Source of the DNA: Archivesica marissinica
Taxonomy: Eukaryota > Mollusca > Bivalvia > Venerida > Vesicomyidae
Length of the DNA stretch: 64,000 nucleotides
Direction of reading: 5' to 3'
NCBI GenBank assembly: GCA_014843695.1
Contig: CM026390.1
Location: 97,458,210 to 97,522,209, forward strand
In this document: positions 1 to 10,400 of the stretch, piece by piece
How the letters are laid out: every line of letters starts with the position of its first letter
Numbering within the stretch: the first letter of the stretch is position 1
Position numbers and translations under genes: made by a program
Notes under the pieces: model-generated
Told to the model about the DNA's origin: nothing
Seen by the model: only the letters and a program-made list of their open reading frames with translations
Database searches by the model: none

Positions 1-1288
1 AACTGTCTGTATCTATGTAGGTCTACGGACTATTAAAATCTCAACCCTCATTTACCAGTACATTAATAATTACAGCGTAGATCTATATGCATGTGCAGTT
101 TGATTGAGTTTAACGCCATCTTTCAACAGTACGTTAACAGTATTCCTGGTAAGCTCCAGTACTAAGCAGTTCTTTGCAAGTAAAAGCACAAGTATAGGCA
201 CAAGCAGGTAGATCTACGTACATGTAGATGCACTCCCTTTTCATACACATACCCAGCTAAAGATATGAAACTCAGACGATGCACTGATGTACAGTATAGT
301 TCAGACATTTTTACAAATTGCCGCATAAAAAACATACGTTTTCCAAGTGTATTTATCGGAATATAATTAGTTCTCAGAGTCGCCAGAGTGCACCAAATGA
401 CGTCCACATCAAAATTGGCTGGGTATGCCCCTACCTGCGTGTTGCATTAAATCAAGAGTGGAGGAACATTCCACAGGCTAGGATTAGCAACATTCTCTAT
501 AAGAATAAGATGTGTTGCGTGTGTGGTAGCTCTCGGCGGACATACCAAATACTGATATACTGGACTTTTGTGCATTTTGATTTGGAGGGTGACATTTTCA
601 ATGGGACGAAATGAACAGTTTTTGTTAACCGATTTTTGTTAAATTTTACTTGTTTATGTACCAGATAATGAATTTAAGTAGTCACATAAAAATAATGGAA
701 TTGTTATGTAGAATACAATTTTATGACCTATTTTCTGAGTGGGGACTTTCTTTTGAGCATCGGTGTACGATGAACCGAAGAAAAAGAACATTCAATTGTT
801 ATAATTATGTTTTTCAAATTACAAAACAATTTGTCTTTTTGATTCGAAGCATCGTACAAAATCCTACACGATATGATCTTCGTCACTGTGAATGGATTAC
901 TACAGTTCAAAATGGAAGTACGTTCAACGGGCATACACCAGATAGAAAATAAAGCTGTATTCATCAAATTAGCCATTTATCAGACTATATTTGCAACTTC
1001 GACACTCAAATATATCTAGTTATTATTTTATCAGTTCCGAGGAAATCACCATGCATGTGTTTTTAATGACATGAACAAGAGACGGTTGTATTTCATATTC
1101 ATGATGAAATTTAAGACGTATATATATATACTTTACTGGATGTTCCATATCATTTTGGAGAAACATTTATTATATAGATAAAATACTAATAGCGAGCTCT
1201 TAGCGAGCTTTACGGTACCGTGAGTTGAGATGAACGTGTCGATATGTTATCTAATTTTAAGTCTTCGTACGGTCACTACGGAAGTTGA
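1..1288. other. Intergenic, no gene recognised
   Basis: AT-rich sequence with only short, unrelated open frames on both strands. None resembles a known domain, and I see no tRNA or clear repeat structure. Confidence 0.5.
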
Positions 1289-1333
1289 ATTGTGGGAGAA
1301 TAGTTAAGAGCCTCTTAGTTATTCTCCCACAAT
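1289..1333. repeat. Inverted repeat (hairpin)
   Basis: Arms attgtgggagaata (1289-1302) and tattctcccacaat (1320-1333) are perfect inverse complements. Pairing continues imperfectly into the short spacer. It may be a small MITE remnant; no target duplication is obvious. Confidence 0.7.
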
Positions 1334-1423
1334 CCATTATCCAGTACGACTCGAGCACTTTCTCAACCTGATATTATTTATATGAAAAAATGTACACGAG
1401 TTTCTAAATAATTTCCTTCGTGG

Positions 1424-1475
1424 CCTACAGTTCCAGAGGACCGAGGTTCGAATCCAAGTGCGGGACTTATTTTTC
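1424..1475 (+). repeat. tRNA-like fragment (possible SINE relic)
   Basis: GGTTCGAATCC at 1445-1455 is a perfect tRNA T-arm / Pol III box B, followed by a short pairing tail. The 5' half of a tRNA (box A, anticodon arm) is not convincing, so this is a tRNA-related relic, not a tRNA gene. Confidence 0.4.
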
Positions 1476-1537
1476 TCGATATTTATAAAATATTCTTCAT
1501 AATTCTATAAGTGTACAACTACATGCATATACATATA

Positions 1538-1563
1538 CACTGAACCAAATTTCTAAACGGCCA
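1538..1563 (+). repeat. Left terminal inverted repeat of Tc1 element
   Basis: Begins cactgaaccaaatttc and is the exact inverse complement of 3424-3449. It abuts a TA dinucleotide at 1536-1537. Confidence 0.9.
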
Positions 1564-1764
1564 CCTGTTCTTTTACAGAATTTGGGAAAAACCTACAATC
1601 ATACAATATCAATAATCATATCATCATTTAATACATTTTATTCCATATGTTTAAACAACAATTCACTAAAATTAAAAAAAGCGGATAAAACGTAACAATG
1701 AAAACAATGAGGTCACCCTCATAACAAAAAGTCACAAATCTGAAAACATCGCTATTATGGTATT

Positions 1765-3177
1765 TCAATACCTCGTATGTCCCCCTTCTGCGACAATAAC
1801 GGCACGACACCTCGCCCTCATTGATACAATGTATCTTTGGAGATAGCGTTGCGGAATTGTTGCCCATGCCTGCATTATGTCACGCTCTAATTCACGCATA
1901 ATAAGTTGCTGTGGTTGGGCTCTGACCTTCCTTTTCAACAGGTCCCATACATGTTCTATGGGGTTCAAATCGGGGCTTTTCGCCGGCCATGGAAGAGTTT
2001 GCACGTTGTTTTTTTCATTTTTTTTTTCATTTTGAGGCCCCTAGCGGGTAACCCCTTTTATTTCCAGTTATAGACATATAATGTACAACATACATATAAG
2101 TCATATGGCTATATATATACAATTGACATGAATAGTTATACATTCACATGTTTGATGCAAGGTCAATCCTTTTACAGTATTATTATGATAACTTGTTTAT
2201 ATCATGCATATTCGCATTTTATGTTTATAATAGGTATTGTTTGCACGTTGTTAGCAGCCAACATAGCCCGAGTGTTCCTGGAAACATGGCAGGGTGCGTG
2301 GTCTTGTGCCAAAATGATACCAGGATTGCAATTAACATGCGGTACAAGGACGGGTTGTAGGATATCGTTTTGATATGTTCTGGCATTTAAGTTACCTCGA
2401 ATTGGTACAATGGGTGTCCTAGTATGCATTGACACGCCAGCCCAGACCATCAATGAGCCGCCTCCGTACTTATCGACCTGTACTACACAGTTTGTGCTGT
2501 TTCGCTCGCCCCGACGGCGGAATGCTCGGTCGCGTCCGTCGGCCTCACGGAGTGTAAACCTTGACTCATCCACAAATATACCATTAGACCAGTCCGTTCT
2601 CGTAAACCTGAAATGCCGTCTATAGCCCATGCTAACCGTGCCCGTCTATGGTCTCTGGTTAGAATTGGACCCTTTCGTGGTCGTCGGGCTCGTAATCCGA
2701 CGGCTCTGAGACGATTACGTACAGTTTGTGCATGTATGCGGCGGTTATGTGTGCCAATAGTGACCATTGCCGTTCTGGTAGCTGAGGTGAAGCGGTCCCG
2801 TAAGTGGGACACACTAATGTACCGGTCCTGTCTGCGTGTGGTTACCCTCCCTTTTAGGGCGTCGTCGGATGTCGGCTACACTTCCGGTACGTCTAAACTT
2901 CGCCCATAGCTGCTGAATGGTGGAATGCTGTCTATTGAAATGTCGAGCAACCTGAAATGATAATAAAAGGGCCATAACTCCGAAGTTCCTAGAGTGATAT
3001 TGCTGGTTATCGGACTTTCAAAATGGCTGTATAAGAATATAACATTTGATGATTTTTGACAACATTTAGGTCAACTGGTTAATTTCATCGCACATTTGTA
3101 CCTACCTGCCTAATTGAAGTACAAGCATCCAGCATGCCAACAGCTCGCCCGCGTTCTTCAATGCTCATTCTCGCCAT
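1765..3177 (-). pseudogene. Tc1-type DD34E transposase, broken
   Basis: The transposase binds the element's terminal repeats and cuts and pastes it. Reading on the minus strand, ATG at 3177 starts MARMSIEERGRAVGML, a helix-turn-helix start. Exon 1 ends at 3106 before gtaggtac, and exon 2 resumes at 2951 after atttcag, giving a 154-bp intron in phase 0. The catalytic residues are visible: D in FVDESRFT, D in LAQDHAPCH, and E in SPDLNPIEHVW, with 34 residues between the last two. Breaks seen are a frameshift near 2855, a second near 2625, and a retroposon inserted at 2011-2238 that splits NNVQT from QTLPWPAKS. The stop is at 1765. The family call is firm; it is not functional as read. Confidence 0.88.
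2011..2238 (-). mobile_element. Poly-A retroposon inserted in the Tc1 transposase
   Basis: A 228-bp insert bounded by a perfect 14-bp duplication (1997-2010 and 2239-2252, gtttgcacgttgtt). Its plus-strand left end is T-rich, so on the minus strand it ends in an A-rich tail preceded by an AATAAA-like signal. This is the signature of target-primed reverse transcription. No coding is visible. It is either a 5'-truncated LINE 3'UTR or a SINE without a recognisable tRNA head. Confidence 0.82.
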
Positions 3178-3423
3178 GTGTTGTGTGTTTTATATTCTGT
3201 ACTAGACAGGGATTATACTACATATAAAATGGACACTCACCATGCTATGCACGTGGCCCTCGTGCCGATTTATACAAATCGGTCTCTCCTCTCCACTTGA
3301 TCAAATCTGGCACAAGAAACGTGTTTTCTTTTTAGATATCGATTTATTATAGCGTATTGAACTCCGTTGCAAATTTTAGAATTTATACATATAACCATTC
3401 TCTTGAAATCGCATTTTATATAT

Positions 3424-3449
3424 TGGCCGTTTAGAAATTTGGTTCAGTG
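3424..3449 (-). repeat. Right terminal inverted repeat of Tc1 element
   Basis: Exact inverse complement of 1538-1563, abutting TA at 3450-3451. Confidence 0.9.
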
Positions 3450-3451
3450 TA

Positions 3452-4463
3452 TGATATAATTTTTTTAACTTCATACTGCAAAATCTTTTCAAGGATTTCA
3501 TACTTCTGATCCTTACTGTATTGCACAGTAGAAATACTATCAGCAACAGTAATGATATCATATTGTTCAAAAGAAATATCTTTCTACATACATTTTTATA
3601 CACTACAGGAGAAAATAGTTCTCTTAGCCCAGACCGTGGATTCAATCATTAGGATTTAGGTATGCTATGGATCTATGATTCAGTATGCTTTGCGGCTTTG
3701 TCTTATTTATATTATTAACAAGAAAAACTATTACATATAAATATGTAATAAAACTATTACATATAAATATGTAATAGAAGGACGATTGAAAATTCACTCT
3801 GCATAATACACACTAGGATAGTGTATTGAGTGAATGTATATAAATTATAAAATGCATAATTTAGTAATTAAATGCAAACATGTTGACAATAACATAAAAC
3901 CCTGTCCAGCATAATAGTATATACCACATCCCTGCTGGAACATCCGCGAAGCATATGAGAACCAACTATTGTTGCAGAACTTCAACTACGTAAATAGATT
4001 AACCTGGCCATTTCTGGATTCCAGCTCAAGCCTGTATTTCTATGTACATACAAGAGAAAGCTTGGAACTAGTTCATTGAACACAATTGGACAATTTTAAT
4101 ACCTATAATACGAATACATAGCAGTAATTCTTATCACATAAATTCCCATTCGTCCAGAAAAATAATCGATATTGGTAATGGATTTCTCATTCATTGTGAC
4201 GTATGCTCTTTCACTTCCTGTTTAGGTATATGAAACGGGTTGGGTATGTGGAGGCCATGGTAATGCTTCACATGATCCTTGTGCATAGCAACGATAACAG
4301 GCAAGTCCGAGTGGTGTATTATATAGTTCGTTACACTGCCAGTAACTGTCCCCGACGAACGGAACCGTTGCTTCTGCAGTCGACAGCAATATAGTGAGCG
4401 TGTCTTCCATTAGCTAGTGCGACTATTGATGGTCCGGGTATTCCGTGAATACGCTCAATAGAA
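3452..4463. other. Mostly unassigned, with a small duplicated palindrome
   Basis: At 3725-3776 there is a 26-bp tandem duplication whose core attacatataaatatgtaat is itself a palindrome. A minus-strand open frame at 4222-4410 (62 residues) resembles no family I know. The rest shows nothing recognisable. Confidence 0.5.
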
Positions 4464-4830
4464 CCGCAGACCTGAAATTATAAACATATTATATTTAGCA
4501 ATTAACTTATTACAATTAAGGCACTTTAGGTTGGTGCCGCAGACCTGAAATTATAAACATATTATATTTAGCAATTAACTTATTCCAATTAAGGCACTTT
4601 AGGTTGGTGCCGCAGACCTGAAATTATAAACATATTATATTTAGCAATTAACTTATTCCAATTAAGGCACTTTAGGTTGGTGCCGCAGACATGAAATTAT
4701 AAACATATTATATTTAGCTATTAACTTATTCCAATTAAGGCACTTTAAGTTTATTGCCGTAGACCTGAAATTATAAACATATTATATATAGCAATTAACG
4801 TATTCCAATTAAGCCACTTTGAGTTTGGTT
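4464..4830. repeat. Tandem repeat, 73-bp unit, about five copies
   Basis: Units begin ccgcagacctgaaattataa at 4464, 4537 and 4610, then continue with rising divergence to about 4830. On the minus strand every unit contains taatttcag followed by gtctgcgg, resembling a 3' splice site. Confidence 0.9.
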
Positions 4831-5123
4831 TCATGACATTTGAGACGCGTCATATGATGTTTATTTTATAATGTGAAAACATGCTGCGACAGTTGGGTCA
4901 GTAGCGGTACAATGCAAGCCTCCGTGATGATTACCACCCGTATGAAAGATAGTACAGTCATGTATCTGCCTACACAGACAGGTTATATCAATATTTCGTT
5001 CATATACGGTACCATGCTCGTTTGGGAGCTGAGGGGAGGGACACTGCCATTACTAGGAAAGATGCGGGATGGAATTAATGCTATTATTTAGTTAGAAGTA
5101 AGTCAAATAGTGGTATTTGCTAC
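4831..5123. other. Unassigned spacer
   Basis: A 72-codon plus-strand frame (4873-5091) is present, but it resembles no known family and could be chance. Confidence 0.4.
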
Positions 5124-5390
5124 AGACGGGTCTGTAGTCCAGTGGTAACTAGCTGGACTGGTAATCCAGTGATCGCAGGTCCGATCCCACGTCTGACCCT
5201 AATAAAATTAACAGTCTTTCAGATGGGACTTTAAACCGAGGTCTCGTGTCTGTGCTGTACACCGTGCACGTAAAAGAACCAGAGGAGACTCTGTATCATT
5301 GCACTGTCCTCCACATATTTAAAATGACTAATCTCTTCAGGAGGCATCGCTAATATGGGCAACCGGTAGCGACGATAAATAAGCGTAAAC
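5124..5390 (+). mobile_element. tRNA-derived SINE, family 1 (Meta-like body)
   Basis: The head at about 5129-5200 folds as a tRNA. It has a box A-like gtagtccagtggtaac, an anticodon stem ctgga/tccag around loop ctggtaa (anticodon GGT, threonine-type), then a T-arm. The body carries gggactttaaaccgaggtc, which resembles the Meta domain of bivalve SINEs, and ends near ggcaaccggtagcgacgata. Related copies lie at 5585-5690, 6592-6652, 26972-27086 and 39848-40125. The Meta assignment is from memory and should be treated as inference. Confidence 0.75.
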
Positions 5391-5584
5391 TTTCATTAAA
5401 TTTTGTTGTTGCAATAAATCAATAACTATTTTATCAGGAGTGTATATATACATAAGTATGTATTTCAATAGCAATCAGTATGTACTAGTATACTAAATTA
5501 ATACTGAGTACTATATCGCTTTCCCCCTCTCTATGTTATTAAGACGTAATAGTATGTCGTGTATTGTACGTGTATGTAAATGCG

Positions 5585-5690
5585 AGATATAGGGAGACGA
5601 TTCCCTTACAGGCGGATATGTAACCCAGTGGTAACACGCTGGACTGGTAATCCAGGGATCGCAGGTTTGATCCCCCGTTTGCATCAAAAG
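5585..5690 (+). mobile_element. SINE family 1, tRNA head only
   Basis: A tRNA-like head with the same anticodon arm (ctggactggtaatccag), followed by a T-arm and no Meta-like body. It is preceded by gatatagggagacgattccc, which also precedes the fragment at 6592-6652. It could be a degenerate threonine tRNA gene, but the shared flank favours a truncated SINE. Confidence 0.6.
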
Positions 5691-6591
5691 GGCATACATG
5701 TAGAACAATATGAGGCAGACACCACATTATTTCATTTTGTTTTCTTTTAATATATGTGCAGATGTTCAATCGCTAAGAAACTGAATGGCATGTGGGCATG
5801 TAAATTCTGGATATGTAAAGTAACAATGTGGACTTGGCAATTAATGTTTGAACCTCTTTTGTGTGCACCTCACATCATCCAGAAGTCAACAGCAACCGGG
5901 ACCGTCTTCTTCAGATCCTACTGACAGCCGAACAGTTTAATATCCAGTTTAACATGCTGAACAGTGTTGATTAAGCTAGCTTACAGTGTACATACTAATA
6001 CCGACTCCTCGAGAGAGGACAGGACATGCACGTTATGTTATAAGGAAGTCCTGAAGACGTGAACTTGCTGTAGCCATAATTATCTGGTTTATGTTGTATT
6101 TATTGCATCCCTCGCACTTTATTCAGACTTGAGACTGTCTAGCATAATATTTGACATGATTTTCTGTCAAAAGTATTCAATTATTTAAAATTGAAGTTTG
6201 AATGGGCAACATTGTCCATATCACAGGAAGTATTATTAATTCATTCACTAAATGTTGTTTTATGAATAACTTTTATGATATATTGCGTATGGTAATTATG
6301 TTGGGATTATGAAACCAACATCAATACCCACATGTTATTATTATATAATAATCAATTGCAATGCTCAACTCAGAAATTGTCTCAACTAATAGTCCATGCC
6401 ACAAAATAAGCTATACATCTTTTATTCAATTTGATATTAAATCACATATGTTTTAGATCAAGGTTCAAACTAGGCTATGTTTAATAGGAATAATATGAGT
6501 CTTGAGGACTATGCATTTGTGAGTATGAAAGTAGTTTTATAACATTGAACCCAGAAAAAACAAGAAAACATAACTAGCTATGTGTGATGCT
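5691..6591. other. Intergenic, nothing recognised
   Basis: AT-rich with no convincing open frame or repeat. Confidence 0.5.
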
Positions 6592-6652
6592 ATATGCCAG
6601 ATATAGGGAGACGATTCCCTTACATATGGATCTGTAGTCCAGTGGTAACACG
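6592..6652 (+). mobile_element. SINE family 1 fragment fused to a LINE
   Basis: The 5' flank and first ~28 bases of the tRNA head (gtagtccagtggtaacacgc), cut at about 6652, where LINE reverse-transcriptase sequence begins without a gap. Confidence 0.6.
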
Positions 6653-7149
6653 CATTGGGAAAGCAGCCACCGTCACCAAGAGAGTCTGGGAGAACAGAAA
6701 CCTAACGCTGAACACCAAGTTGAAGGTCTACCAGGCCTGCATACTCAGCACGCTCCTCTACGACAGCGAGTCATGGACGACATATGCCAGATAAGAGACA
6801 AAGCTGAACTCATACCATATGTGGTGCCTTCGCAGGATCTTGGGAATCACCTGGGAAGATAGGGTCACCAATACAGAGGTCCTCAGCAGAGCGAGTTCAA
6901 CAACCATCTATGCAATGCTCAGTGAACGCCGCCTGCGCTGGCTAGGTCATGTCCAACGCATGGACAAAGGACGCATCCCCAAAGATCTACTGTACGGTCA
7001 ACTTGAACAAGGATCACGTCCAACTGGTCGCCCCCACCTACGATACAGGGACGCTTGTAAGAGGGACCTGCGTTCAGCGCAAATCAACATAGAGTCTTGG
7101 GAGGACACAGCATCAAACTGGTCATCACTTAATTGTTCAAATGAGTTCT
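6653..7149 (+). pseudogene. LINE reverse transcriptase, C-terminal part, decayed
   Basis: Reads IGKAATVTKRVWENRNLTLN, then ACILSTLLYDSESWTT, an in-frame TAA at 6792-6794, then MWCLRRILGITWEDRVTN and ERRLRWLGHVQRMDKG. The LLYGSE-like and RRLRWLGHVxRM motifs are typical of the region after the polymerase palm in many invertebrate non-LTR retrotransposons. The polymerase core is absent, as expected for a 5'-truncated copy. One stop codon interrupts an otherwise single frame. Clade not assigned. Confidence 0.82.
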
Positions 7150-7412
7150 CTCGTTAAATAAAGTCTTTATTATTATTATTATTATCTCGTTAAACAAAGT
7201 CTTTATTATTATTACTATCTCGTTAAACAAAGTCTTTATTATTATCTCATTAAATAAAGTCTTTCTTCTTCTTCTTATTATTTCGTTAAAGAAAGTCTTT
7301 ATTATTATTATCTCGTTAAACAAAGTCTTTATTATTATTATTATTATCTCATTAAATAAAGTCTTTCTTATTATTATTTCGTTAAAGAAAGTCTTTATTA
7401 TTATTATTATTA
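7150..7412 (+). repeat. ATT-rich LINE tail expanded as tandem units
   Basis: Repeats of gttaaataaagtctttatta followed by ATT runs of varying length, about eight units, with one CTT-type variant at 7260-7275. It directly follows the LINE 3' end, so it probably arose from its (ATT)n tail plus the last bases of the 3'UTR. Confidence 0.85.
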
Positions 7413-7449
7413 TATCCTTGTACATGTTTATACCTTGAGATTCTGCATC

Positions 7450-10400
7450 TTCAGTGTGAGTTTATCCACTAGTTCGTTTGTATTTTGTTCCTCCTCGTGT
7501 ATTTCGTGCGTTAGCATGAGTTTATCCACTAGTTCGTTTGTATTTTGTTCCTCCTCGTGTATTTCGTGCGTTAGCATGAGTTTATCCACTAGTTCGTTTG
7601 TATTTTGTTCCTCCTCGTGTATTTCGTGCGTCAGCATGAGTTTATCCACTAGTTCGTTTGTATTTTGTTCCTCCTCGTGTATTTTGTTCCTCCTCGTGTA
7701 TTTTGTTCCTCCTCGTGTATTTTGTTCCTCCGTTCATCCTCGTGTATTTTGTTCCTCCTCGTGTATTTTGTTCCTCCTCGTGTATTTCGTGGGTCAGCAT
7801 AAGTTTATCCACTAGTTCGTTTGTATTTTGTTTCTCCTCGTGTATTTCGTGGTCAGCATGAGTTTATCCACTAGTTCGTTTGTATTTTGTTCCTCCTCGT
7901 GATTTTGTTCCTCCTCGTGTATTTTGTTCCTCCGTTCATCCTCGTGTATTTTGTTCCTCCTCGTGTATTTTGTTCCTCCTCGTGTATTTCGTGGGTCAGC
8001 ATAAGTTTATCCACTAGTTCGTTTGTATTTTGTTCCTCCTCGTGTATTTTGTTCCTCCGTTCATCCTCGTGTATTTTGTTCCTCCTCGTGTATTTCGTGG
8101 GTCAGCATAAGTTTATCTACTAGTTCGTTTGTATTTTGTTTCTCCTCGTGTATTTCGTGCGTTAGCATGAGTTTATCCACTAGTTCGTTTGTATTTTGTT
8201 CCTCCTCGTGTATTTCGTGCGTCAGCATGAGTTTATCCACTAGTTCGTTTGTATTTTGTTCCTCCTCGTGTATTTTGTTCCTCCTCGTGTATTTTGTTCC
8301 TCCGTTCATCCTCGTGTATTTTGTTCCTCCTCGTGTATTTTGTTCCTCCTCGTGTATTTTGTTCCTCCGTTCATCCTCGTGTATTTTGTTCCTCCTCGTG
8401 TATTTTGTTCCTCCTCGTGTATTTCGTGCGTTAGCATGAGTTTATCCACTAGTTCGTTTGTATTGTGTTCCTCCTCGTGTATTTCGTGTGTCAGCATGAG
8501 TTTATCCACTAGTTCGTGTGTATTTGTTCCTCCTCGTGTATTTTGTTCCTCATGTATTTTGTTCCTCCTCGTGTATTTCGTGCGTCAGCATGAGTTTATC
8601 CACTAGTTCGTGTGTATTTTGTTCCTCCTCGTATATTTTGTTCCTCCTCGTGTATTTTGTTCCTCCTCATGTATTTTGTTCCTCCTCGTGTATTTCGTGC
8701 GTCAGCATGAGTTTATCCACTAGTTCGTGTGTATTTTGTTCCTCCTCGTGTATTTTGTTCCTCCTCGTGTATTTTGTTCCTCCTCGTATATTTTGTTCCT
8801 CCTCATGTATTTTGTTCCTCCTCGTGTATTTTGTTCCTCCTCGTGTATTTTGTTCCTCCTCGTATATATTGTTCCTCCTCGTGTATTTTGTTCCTCCTCG
8901 TGTATTTTGTTCGTGTATTGTGTTCCTCCTCGTGTATTTTGTTCCTCCTCGTGTATTTTGTTCCTCCTCGTGTATTTCGTGCGTCAGCATGAGTTTATCC
9001 ACTAGTTCGTTTGTATTTTGTTCCTCCTCGTGTATTTCGTGCTTCAGCATGAGTTTATCCACTAGTTCGTTTGTATTTTGTTCCTCCTCGTGTATTTCGT
9101 GCGTCAGCACGAGTTTATCCACTAGTTCGTGTGTATTTTGTTCCTCCTCGTGTATTTTGTTCCTCCTCGTGTATTTCGTGGGTCAGCATAAGTTTATCCA
9201 CTAGTTCGTTTGTATTTTGTTCCTCCTCGTGTATTTCGTGCGTTAGCATGAGTTTATCCACTAGTTCGTTTGTATTTTGTTCCTCCTCGTGTATTTCGTG
9301 TGTCAGCATGAGTTTATCCACTAGTTCGTGTGTATTTTGTTCCTCCTCGTGTATTTTGTTCCTCATGTATTTTGTTCCTCCTCGTGTATTTCGTGCGTCA
9401 GCATGAGTTTATCCACTAGTTCGTTTGTATTTTGTTCCTCCTCGTGTATTTTGTTCCTCCTCGTATATTTTGTTCCTCCTCGTGTATTTTGTTCCTCCGT
9501 TCATCCTCGTGTATTTTGTTCCTCCTCGTGTATTTTGTTCCTCCTCGTGTATTTCGTGGGTCAGCATAAGTTTATCCACTAGTTCGTTTGTATTTTGTTT
9601 CTCCTCGTGTATTTCGTGCGTTAGCATGAGTTTATCCACTAGTTCGTTTGTATTTTGTTCCTCCTCGTGTATTTCGTGCGTCAGCATGAGTTTATCCACT
9701 AGTTCGTTTGTATTTTGTTCCTCCTCGTGTATTTTGTTCCTCCTCGTGTATTTTGTTCCTCCTCGTGTATTTTGTTCCTCCGTTCATCCTCGTGTATTTT
9801 GTTCCTCCTCGTGTATTTCGTGGGTCAGCATAAGTTTATCCACTAGTTCGTTTGTATTTTGTTTCTCCTCGTGTATTTCGTGCGTTAGCATGAGTTTATC
9901 CACTAGTTCGTTTGTATTTTGTTCCTCCTCGTGTATTTCGTGCGTCAGCATGAGTTTATCCACTAGTTCGTTTGTATTTTGTTCCTCCTCGTGTATTTCG
10001 TGTGTCAGCATGAGTTTATCCACTAGTTCGTGTGTATTTGTTCCTCCTCGTGTATTTTGTTCCTCCTCGTGTATTTTGTTCCTCCTCGTGTATTTCGTGC
10101 GTCAGCATGAGTTTATCCACTAGTTCGTGTGTATTTTGTTCCTCCTCGTATATTTTGTTCCTCCTCGTGTATTTTGTTCCTCCTCATGTATTTTGTTCCT
10201 CCTCGTGTATTTCGTGCGTCAGCATGAGTTTATCCACTAGTTCGTGTGTATTTTGTTCCTCCTCGTGTATTTTGTTCCTCCTCGTGTATTTTGTTCCTCC
10301 TCGTATATTTTGTTCCTCCTCATGTATTTTGTTCCTCCTCGTGTATTTCGTGCGTCAGCATGAGTTTATCCACTAGTTCGTGTGTATTTTGTTCCTCCTC

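Larger units (their letters stand above)
1538..3449 (-). mobile_element. Tc1/mariner DNA transposon, non-autonomous
   Basis: A 1912-bp element with 26-bp terminal inverted repeats at 1538-1563 and 3424-3449, flanked on each side by TA (1536-1537 and 3450-3451), the expected Tc1/mariner target duplication. It carries a decayed transposase on the minus strand with a DD34E catalytic triad. The ends look intact, so it could in principle be moved by an active relative. A 228-bp retroposon sits inside the coding region, so that insertion came after this element's own arrival. Confidence 0.9.

Noticed and set aside
5585..5690. Functional threonine tRNA gene
   Set aside because: The anticodon arm is good, but the acceptor ends do not pair well and the sequence shares a flank and family with nearby SINE copies.
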